Source of the DNA: JACCXG01 sp963785755
GTDB taxonomy: Bacteria; Acidobacteriota; Vicinamibacteria; Vicinamibacterales; 2-12-FULL-66-21
Assembly: GCA_963785755.1 (NCBI GenBank)
Contig: CAWAXG010000003.1
Location: 16,545 to 80,544 of the forward strand
Direction: 5' to 3'
Length of the DNA stretch: 64,000 nucleotides
Shown: piece by piece, positions 56,800 through 64,000 of the stretch
Position numbering within the stretch: the stretch's first letter is position 1
How the letters are laid out: each line of letters opens with the position of its first letter
Position numbers and translations under genes: made by a program
Notes under the pieces: generated by a model
Told to the model about the DNA's origin: nothing
The model's input: only the letters and a program-made list of their open reading frames with translations
The model's database searches: none

Positions 56800-56994
56800 C
56801 GGCGTGACCTTGGGCCACAACGCGGTTCCGAATTGATTGCATGACTCGCGGACGTGTCGTCGCGCGATTGGTCAACCAGGAAGTGTGTCGAGAGAAGACG
56901 AACCGTGACCTTGGGCCGCCGGTTCGTGTGCTCCGCATCGGGCGATACGGAGGGAGCTGCGAGACGCAGCCGCCGAGGAGAATTTGACGATAGC
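56800..56994 (-). repeat. Direct repeat copy 2 with paired GTGACC sites
   Basis: Counterpart of 55786-55980. Site A is CGTGACCTTGGGCCACA (56803-56819) and site B CGTGACCTTGGGCCGCC (56904-56920), again 101 bases apart. The two sites match each other better than they match the copy-1 sites. No recognisable alpA gene remains next to this copy. Confidence 0.8.
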
Positions 56995-57002
56995 GCCATC
57001 GC

Positions 57003-57323
57003 GAAATGACGTCGAGCGGTTTGTGTCACGGCATAAGCTCCCTGGCCATCACATGAGTGCCGCGTCGAGCGGCGCGGAGGCGTCGTCAAGGCCCGCAGGC
57101 CCGCGGCGCGGGGCCGAGCGCAGCGAGGAGCCTTGACGGCGCCGAGCACCGCACTATGATGCTGACGATGTGATGGCCGAAGGGCTGTGCGTACCACCGA
57201 TGAAGTGGTTTGCAACTGCACTGCGATCCACGCGAGATCGCAGCCGCGTACGCACGTGACAAACACGCGTGCCAACGGCGCGGTGATCGCGCGCACAACT
57301 ACGATGGATCGGGACACGGACAC
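57003..57323. other. Gene-poor stretch with a CGTCAAGGC hairpin
   Basis: No credible coding region. The only structure noted is CGTCAAGGC (57082-57090) facing GCCTTGACG (57130-57138), with a C/G-rich interior. The open frames here have no recognisable protein features. Confidence 0.5.
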
Positions 57324-57396
57324 GGGGGCGTGAGCAACCCTCCGGGCCGTCCTCGGGACAGGACACGGCGCAAAACCGGGGGTTGCTCACGCCCCC
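57324..57396. repeat. Long inverted repeat 1 (17-bp arms)
   Basis: GGGGGCGTGAGCAACCC (57324-57340) is perfectly complementary to GGGTTGCTCACGCCCCC (57380-57396) around a 39-base loop. The core GGCGTGAGCAACC resembles the arm of inverted repeat 2. No T-run follows on either strand. Confidence 0.85.
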
Positions 57397-57402
57397 GCTC
57401 CA

Positions 57403-57754
57403 TTCAGTGACGCAGGCTAAGTGCGTGCTGTGCGCGGCACAGAACGCCGCGCTGTTGGTTGGACTCTCAGCTTGCAAGTCGGCGGTGTGGAGAGACTTGC
57501 GAGAGAAGCTCTCACGGCCACTGGTTCACCGACCACCGGTTTCGACTAACAACTTAGCGTTCCCAAACTGCGCCAACCACCGCTTTTTGTCGCGGCCCCC
57601 CTCGCGGCGTCAGCCGTTTCGGATTCGGAGTCCGAAAACCAGGGTGGGAAGGCGCTCCGGAAACGCGCCGGTCCACCTCCGAAATGCCAGCAGGATCTGA
57701 CCGTCTTGTGACGCAGTCTGTTCCGCGACGGCGGAGGCGACGACACCCTGGAAG
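57403..57754. other. Spacer between the two inverted repeats
   Basis: No gene is recognisable. TGACGCAG occurs just after repeat 1 (57407-57414) and again just before repeat 2 (57709-57716). A small AGAGACTT/GAAGCTCT stem lies near 57491-57512. Confidence 0.4.
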
Positions 57755-57831
57755 CGTGGCGTGAGCGACCTCGGCTGTGGCCGAGGGCATGATCGTAGAC
57801 GCGGTCAAATCTCGTGGTCGCTCACGCCACG
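57755..57831. repeat. Long inverted repeat 2 (16-bp arms)
   Basis: CGTGGCGTGAGCGACC (57755-57770) is perfectly complementary to GGTCGCTCACGCCACG (57816-57831) around a 45-base loop that contains its own stem, CCTCGGC/GCCGAGG (57769-57775 with 57780-57786). Compared with repeat 1, the A-to-G change in one arm is matched by T-to-C in the other. Confidence 0.85.
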
Positions 57832-58001
57832 GCCACACTCACTGGCATGGCGCTGATCGTGGCGAAGTCGCGCGGTCGGCAACAGCCGCCGACCGCCTGC
57901 TTGAGACAAAAAGCCGCAAGCGAACATCTACTTGCGGACCTGAGACCAACGACATTCAGAACACCGGCCGGGACAAATCAGACTGACTAGGACCACCCGA
58001 A

Positions 58002-58050
58002 GAGGGGGAACACCCCGCGCAGGGTCCCGTTCCCCTTCCTGTTCCCCCTC
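58002..58050. repeat. GGGGGAAC inverted repeat
   Basis: GAGGGGGAACA (58002-58012) pairs perfectly with TGTTCCCCCTC (58040-58050); a third GTTCCCC lies in the 27-base loop. It sits in the 360-base gene-free gap before the PD40 gene. No U-tract follows, so it is not a standard terminator. Confidence 0.7.
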
Positions 58051-58189
58051 AGAGCTCGTGGGCCAAAGTTTCAGATTACTGGTTACAGCGTTCTGGCGTG
58101 TCGATCTGCGGCAGTGTGCCGTGCCGCGTTAACGCACAATTTGCGCAGCACGAGAATCAAGAGAATTCAGAGACGAGGTAAGCCTCCGA

Positions 58190-60303
58190 CTAACGCACGC
58201 CGTCCACCACCATGATGTCGCTTTCCCAGACGTCAGTTGTGCTCACCAAGACCCATCGCCCGTCCCACGACGCAGTCAATCCGCCGAGGCCGGCGATTCG
58301 CGATACCCGAAACGGGAGCGTTCCCAGGCGGCGCACTTCTCGATCGCCGAATCCGTAGAAGTCGATCTCGTCGGCGTCCGCTCCCACGGTCAGAAAGACG
58401 ATGCCGTCTTGGGTTACCGACCAGAGTTGAAATCGGACCCGATCCAGAACGACAGTCTCTGTCCCACCCGTGACGGGGACCTGCATGAGCCTGCTGGTTC
58501 CGCTGACGCCAAAAATGCCGGCGGGAGGACGGTCCAGATAGAAAAGCGTTCGACCATCAGGCGCTTGTCGCGGTTGAAGACCACCGTCGCGCGTAAGACG
58601 GCTCGGTTCACCGCCCTCTGCGGGAACTCTCCAGACTTCGGACCTGCCGGAGCGGTCTGAGGTGAAATAAATCCAGCGCCCGTCGGACGACCATTCCGCA
58701 AGGCCCTCGGATCCAGGTTCGGTCGTCACTCGGACAGGTGAACCACCGTCGAGAGAGACGAGAAAGACGTCTGGATCGCCAGCGATAGCCGCATCGATGA
58801 CGATGCGGCGGCTGTCGGGGGACCAGCCCCCGATGAGAAGCTCCGTGGCGTGCAGCGTGGTCGCCTGTCGCAATCCCGAGCCGTCCACGTTCGCGATCCA
58901 CGCTTCAACCCATCCGGTCCTATCGGACAGGAAGGCGACCTGTTTCCCGTCCCGCGAGAACCGGCCCGGAACGTCCACGCGCGTGGAGTCGGAAAAGCGG
59001 CTGATGCTTTGAAAGACGTCGCCAGCCCGTGGACCCTCGAGATCGACGAGGCGAAGACCGACATCGGTGTGTCTCCTGGTGAACGGGATTCGGCCTGGCC
59101 GACCCATCGGGGACGAGACATCGACAGGCCGGCCACACCGGTGTGGAGCACCCTCGTACCCCGCTCGATCCGATCGCCATCGGCGGGGATTCTGAACACT
59201 CAGTGATCAGGCCCGGGAGCTTCGGCAACCGATACAGGATCTCGCGGCCGTCCGACGCCCAGCTGACACCGCTGATGCTGGCGTTCCAGTTGGTCCGGCG
59301 CCGAGGCTCGCCACCTGCGATCGGCGCCACATACACGTCGGAGATGCCGGGCATCCCGTAACGGACAAACGCGAGCGTACTGCCATCGGGCGAGACCGCG
59401 AACACCCAATCCCCGACCCCCCTTGGCGGTCGAGTGACCTGATGCCGCGTACCCGTTGCCAGCTCGATACGGAAGATCCCCTGGTAACCTTCATCGGTCC
59501 GATCCCTCACGAGCAAGGACGTGCTGTCAGGCGTCCATCCCACCACGGAGCCTGAACCACTGATCCGCCGTTCCTGACCGCCCAGCGCCGACACGATGAA
59601 GACGCCCTGACCCGCTCGGACAAACGCAATCTCGCGGCCGTCGGGCGACCAGGCAGACTGGACCTCCGCGGCAGGGGTCTCGGTGAGTCGACGCAACGCA
59701 TCGCCATCCACCGCCTTCACCCAAAGATCCGGAGTGCCCTCAGGATTCGCCCCGGTCCATGAGAACACGACGAAGTTGCCATCCGGCGAGATGCTGGGGA
59801 ATCGCTCTAATCCAGGGAGAGCGGTCACAACGAGGAGTTCGCGGGTCCGGATCGACTGCGAAGTGACGCCAGAAGACTGCGAGCAGTGCCGCCACGAGCA
59901 CGACGGCGGCGCCCAGCGACGGGACCAACCATCGAGATCTGCGACGCGGTGGCTCGTTCGGAGCGGACTCGGCCAGTCGTTCGCTCTCGGAGCGCTCGAT
60001 GACCTGGGCGGTAAAGCGATAGCCGCGACGCGGGATGGTCGCGATGTAATCGGTGCCCTCCGAGTCGCCGTTCAACGTCCGTCGGATCACGAAAATCTGC
60101 TGGCTCAGATTCGCTTCCTCGACGAAGGTCTCCGGCCACAGCGTGCCGATCAGCTCATCCTTCGACAAGACGCGCTCCCGGTGCTGGACGAGCAGCGCCA
60201 GCAGGTCGAACGCCTTGGGGGTCAGCGACTGAGGAACGCCGTCGCAGAGCAGGGAGCGCTTCGCGGGGTCCAGGAGAAACGGCCCGAACTGAAATGCCGC
60301 CAT
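58190..60303 (-). pseudogene. Winged-helix / PD40 propeller regulator, multiply disrupted
   Basis: One gene in several frames. The N-terminus (MAAFQFGPFLLDPAKRSLL) is an OmpR/CadC-type winged helix (VLSKDELIGTLWPETFVEEANLSQQIFVIRRTL), then a transmembrane helix (LVPSLGAAVVLVAALLAVFW). The periplasmic part is a TolB-like PD40 propeller with repeats such as FPSISPDGNFVVFSW, SAWSPDGREIAFVR, FAVSPDGSTLAFVRYG, GRFSRDGKQVAFLSDR and AEWSSDGRWIYFTSD, ending at 58190. Breaks lie near 59842 (one extra base), near 59190-59215, and near 59100-59110; the last two need losses or double insertions. It is typical of acidobacterial one-component membrane regulators. Whether decay or read error is unclear. Confidence 0.7.
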
Positions 60304-60460
60304 ACACCGACTTCTTTACCTATGCCAACGGCAGCCCGGCGCGAATTAACCGCTCATTGAGGGCGCGTTGACAAGACGTTGAGGACTCCCTGGGGAGCCT
60401 GCGGAGATTCTAGACCGGCTCGCGGGTTTGCGGGTTCTGACCCTGACGAAGGAGGCGATT

Positions 60461-61358
60461 ATGTGTTTACCGGTCTTCAGCCCACCGTGTCGGCGCCGTG
60501 TTCGGCGCTGCACTGCTCAGCATCCTGGTCGTGACGACTTCGGGGCTTCACGCGGAGCGCCAGCCTCACGCGAGTCGAAGCGTGCCCGACGGCTCGGCCA
60601 CGGTGAAGATCGTGGACGCCTTGAATCTCTTTTCGAATGTCGGCGCACTCATCTACTTCGTAGAGCCGAATGACTTCGGGGTTCCGCCCGGCATCATCAC
60701 CCACTGCAGTGGCACGCTCATCCATGAGCGTGTCTTTCTGCTGGCCGGCCATTGCACGGCCCCGACGGCTGGTGGGCTTTTCCCATTCATCAAGGCTTTC
60801 GTAACCTTCAGCCCGAATGCTCTTGAACGGTCCACCTGGCTGCCGGTGTCGAGTTTCGCCTTCCATCCTTCGATCCCGCCGTGTCCTCCACCCGAGGGCT
60901 GTACGTTCCGGGGACTCGATCCTGGCATCCTTGACGTTGGCCTCGTGTTCCTCAGCCGGCCGGTACGGCATATCGCGCCCGCGCGACTGGCGAGGCCAGG
61001 AACGCTCGAATCTGCCGGGGCCCTCGACAATCTGATGATCGTTGCCGGCTACGGTCATCTCGACTCGCTCCCTGGCGGTGGCGCTCCCCCCGATTCCGAG
61101 TGGGATGGACTTCGCCGGATCAAGATTTCGAGGTTGCGGACGGTCGTCGACAACGAATGGGCGAGCTGGTCTCTCCCGGGAATCGTGTGCTTTGGCGATT
61201 CGGGAGCGCCGACGTTTTTCAGGGCTCGCATCGTGGCGGTGGCAAGCGATGGCGATTTCGTGTGTTACTCACGTGACGATCGGGCGCGTGTCGATACGAC
61301 GGCTGCCCAGGACTGGATACGCCAGACGATCGCGGATGTGCTCGGTCAGCAACGGTGA
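60461..61358 (+). CDS. Secreted trypsin-like serine protease (probable frameshift near start)
   Basis: The S1 fold has a complete triad: His in VFLLAGHCTAP, Asp in ILDVGLVFLSRP and Ser in VCFGDSGAPTFF. A strong AAGGAGG (60447-60453) points to ATG 60461, but that frame soon leaves the protein; the body is open from GTG 60498. Removing one base near 60487-60490 joins MCLPVFSPP to VGAVFGAALLSILVVTTSG, a convincing signal peptide. The joined product is about 298 residues, secreted. It lies divergent from the winged-helix PD40 gene. Confidence 0.78.
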
Positions 61359-61907
61359 CGCGTGACCCCGGGCGCGATCGAGCGACGCCACGCCGCGATC
61401 TCGCCCGAGGGCCCAAAGGCAAAATTGCAGAGGCCTTCTATCGAGCCACCGAAGAGTCGGTCGTTCATGGGCCCGACGTGTGTTGTGCCTCACCCCGGAC
61501 CTCGGCGCTTGTCGACGCCCGCGCGCCATGCCTGCGGATGCACAGTCCTGGTCGTCGTTAGAGAGGGTTGCCAGCGTCTGTCGCCACGGGCGATGCTCAA
61601 AGTCGGCGTGACATCAGCGCTGCATCGTAATGGGTGGTGGTGATCGGTCGATCCGCGCCGGCGCCTGATCTACGCCACTCGCCTCAGGTGGTCAACCCGA
61701 CGCAACCAACTCGTCAGTCGGTTCCAACTGGCGCTGTTTTGGTCCACCAAAATAATTTTCCTGAGTGACGCCGCACTGTCGATCCATCCCGATCCACCAG
61801 ATTCGTCGGCAGATCGCGACTTTCGCGGAGTAACCGTGCTTTCCCACCGACGATCTCCGAGCACAATCACAAAATCGTCGAATGTCATATTCGCCGCGCG
61901 AGGGACG
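61359..61907. other. Stretch without a recognisable gene
   Basis: About 550 bases between the protease stop and the inferred stop of the kinase/PD40 gene. Several open frames exist on both strands, but none has a recognisable domain, signal peptide or ribosome site. No repeat or hairpin stood out. Confidence 0.5.
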
Positions 61908-64000
61908 TCAGCGCTGGAGGCTGCCGGCCAGTTGACAACAATGGAAATCGGCGCCGGCGCCGCGGTCTCAGCGAAGGGGACGATCATGAGGAAGCGACCG
62001 TCTGGTGCGACGGCATATTGCTGCTTCGGTCCGGAACCGAGGGTGAGCACGCCAGGCAGGAAAGTCATCAGAGATGCGAAACAGCGGGAGCGCGTTGGCC
62101 ACCTCGAGCGTTCGACCAGTCTTGTCTGCCATGAGGGAGATCGCCATCAAGCGCCCGTCGGGCGCTACGTAGTAGAGTTCTTTCCCGTCGCGACGCCAGC
62201 GCGGCTGCGTTCCGCCTGCGACTGACACGAGGCCACTTGCCCTCCCGCACCCGGAAACGTCCGAACATAGATTTCAAATCGCTCCGATTCGTTGGACTGA
62301 TACGCCACGAATCGCCCATCGGGAGAGAACTCTCCCCAGCCCTCGTTGGCCGACGTCTGCGCGACCGGAAACGATTTCTTGCTCTCGACGTCCACTCCCC
62401 ATTAGATCGTCGCCTGGCACCACATACAGCACCACGCGGCCATCCGGCGACCAGCCGGACGGCGTCTTGCTGTTGTCACTCTCGAACAGCACCTTTGCGT
62501 CACCTAAACCATCCACCGTCTTGACAAACAGATTCCGCACGCCGCCAAGCTGGGATCCGGACAGGGACGCGGATGCCGTGTGAAAACCAAGGGCGCATTG
62601 TGATTGCCAGGACCGAAGGTCAACCGGGTCGGAACACCACGGGCAACATCGATGAGCCAGACGTTGGGAGGACCCTGAGTCTGTCGAGTGACCGCCACCC
62701 GCCGGCCGTCGGGCGCCAGCTCCGGGTTGGCAAGTCCCGCGTCATCTGGCTCTCCCACAGTGCCGACGATGTTGCCGGCGCGATCCATCCACACGAGGCG
62801 CCGCCGTCCGAACGAGCCTTGAACGTAAGCCAATTGACCGCTCGACGAAAACGATACTGCCCTCAAGCCAGTGGGGATCTGGTTAGCGTCGGCAAGATTG
62901 GTACACTGTCTCCCGTCAGCCTTCTTCGGTCGATATCAAACGGGGCAGCGTTCAGTGTGCCGCCGCTTTCGAAGATCTGGTGACCGGATGCGTTCATCCA
63001 CCCCCGCGCGCGTCGACCAGCCGCACCGGCGTGCTCTTCGTCGAGCGACCCGAGAAACAGGCCGCCGCTGTCTCCGTCCCCCAGCGAGGCGAACAGAAAA
63101 TGGCGTCCGTCCGGCAGAAACTGCGGCCACCGATGGCCACGCTGCCCACCTGACAACCTTGTCGCCGCTGCCGAAAACGCCGGCACCTGCAGAAATGCGC
63201 ATCAATCCGCCGTCGAGCGTCGGCGCAAACACGATCACGCCGTCGGGGCTCCACGAGCCGCCGCGCCCAACCGTCACGTCGGCTAGGGCTTGCGGGGAGC
63301 CGCCGGATGCATTGATCCGCTGCAGCTTGCCACCACGGAGAAAAACCCGATGGCGCGCCCATCCGGGGCCCAGAACGGGAAGATCGCGTCGTTGGTTCCC
63401 GGCACGGGCTGCGCCCGCTCCTGATCGAGCTGGCGGACCCAGAGGCTTTGTATTCCGTAAGCCGGAGCGACAAATGCGAGCTGCCGCCCATCTGGCGAGA
63501 GCGCGAGGGAGTCGGGCGAGAAGCCTGGTGGAGGGATGATCTCCAGCCGCATCGGGAACGGCTCGACTGAGTCGCGCTGCAGCGACCACCCGATAGTGGC
63601 CAGCGTGGGGTACCAGATCGACAGCGCTGCCACGATCCAGGGCAGTTGTGACATGCGCCGAGGCGCGGCCGACTCGTGCGCATCAGAGAAGGGCTCCGTC
63701 AGCGCATCCCTGATCTCGAGCCGCGCAACACCAGTAATATCCCGTCAGCCTCTCCTTCGGGTCCTTCGCAAGGCAGCGGCGCAGCAGGCGGCGAATCGCC
63801 GCCGGGGTCTCGGGGGGCAGCTTCCGCCAGTCGGGTTCGGCTCGGACAATCGCCGCAATCGACTCCGTCACATCTTCGCCGCCGAAGACTTGGACGCCGG
63901 CGAGCATCTCGAACAGTACGCATCCGAACGCCCAGACGTCGCTGCCTTGTCCGCTGGCCTGCCCTTCGCCTGCTCAGGACTCATGTACGCGGCGGTGCCG
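61908..64000 (-). pseudogene. Ser/Thr protein kinase with PD40 propeller, partial and disrupted
   Basis: Only the end of the kinase domain is in the window: AAYMSPEQAKGRPAD (activation and P+1 loop), then FGCVLFEMLAGVQVFGGEDV, EPDWRKLPPETPAAIRRLLRRCLAKDPKERL. A transmembrane segment (LPWIVAALSIWYPTLATIGW) and a PD40 propeller follow: SLALSPDGRQLAFVAP, PFWAPDGRAIGFF, GSWSPDGVIVFAPT, NPELAPDGRRVAVTR, GEFSPDGRFVAYQS, YAVAPDGRFLMIV, ending near VVNWPAA, with the family stop expected at 61908-61910. The pieces occupy all three frames with about seven breaks (near 63945, 63743, 63345, 63160, 62520, 62390, 62220, 62060), both gains and losses. Confidence 0.72.

Larger units (their letters stand above)
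54330..57402. mobile_element. Integrative element or its remnant at tRNA-Gly
   Basis: Integrase and alpA-like gene abut the tRNA 3' end, followed by repeats, hicB, a broken hicA and gene-poor DNA. The left boundary is firm at the tRNA. The right boundary is unknown: CCCGCTCCA, the last nine bases of the tRNA, recurs at 57394-57402, but such a short match may be chance. The element could also extend beyond the window. No replication, packaging or conjugation gene was found. Confidence 0.5.

Noticed and set aside
57154..57477. Possible small protein on the minus strand through inverted repeat 1
   Set aside because: No homology or ribosome site was seen; the open frame is a by-product of high GC and the repeat arms.
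57324..57831. Integron attC sites
   Set aside because: The ends lack the RYYYAAC/GTTRRRY core sites and no integron integrase or cassette genes are present.

Overview
The window looks like chromosome from a GC-rich, Gram-negative-type bacterium of the Acidobacteriota, probably the Vicinamibacteria. This is an inference from gene content: a SpoIVB-type S55 peptidase outside a sporulation context, winged-helix and kinase proteins fused to PD40 propellers, several ECF sigma/anti-sigma pairs, BamD, and the trp/aro arrangement. No rRNA is present to confirm it. Gene density is high. Many junctions are 4-base ATGA/GTGA overlaps, and several start codons lie only 6-10 bases after a TATAAT-like box, which suggests frequent leaderless transcription.

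Layout. 1-6.1 kb: two ECF sigma modules with membrane and secreted partners, a PfkB kinase, lexA and a cytochrome c. 6.1-18 kb: housekeeping and cell-envelope genes (nth, a zincin, rsmA, RNase J, ftsK, an AMIN amidase, pepA) and a PhoPQ-related secreted hydrolase. 18-20.9 kb: acetoacetyl-CoA synthetase, a JAMM peptidase and a DinB-like protein. 21.0-31.7 kb (minus strand): an aromatic amino-acid supraoperon, aroDE-trpE-trpG-trpD-trpC-trpF-trpB-trpA-aroQ-aroF-tyrA-GNAT. It is preceded by what looks like a complete ribosome-mediated attenuator: a leader peptide with three consecutive Trp codons, an antiterminator, and a 16-bp terminator. 32-42 kb: an S55 peptidase, a secreted propeller, a third sigma/anti-sigma pair, a TPR protein and a very long sigma-54 activator. 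42.5-54.2 kb: aroC, def, fmt, rsmB, a PASTA protein, rpe, a thioesterase, an epimerase, bamD, pgsA, a sugar nucleotidyltransferase and a phosphomannomutase.

54.25-58.2 kb is accessory DNA. A tRNA-Gly(CCC) is abutted by a tyrosine integrase and an AlpA-like excisionase. Beyond them lie a 160-bp direct repeat carrying paired GTGACC sites, hicB with a broken hicA, and two related long inverted repeats. 58.2-64 kb holds two heavily disrupted PD40 genes (one winged-helix, one Ser/Thr kinase cut by the window end) flanking a trypsin-like protease.

Caution: at least seven otherwise healthy genes carry exactly one extra base (secreted protein at 5.2 kb, RNase J, ftsK, amidase, acetoacetyl-CoA synthetase, trpE, integrase). 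Insertion-type read errors are the likeliest cause, so these are annotated as single genes with the shift point given.
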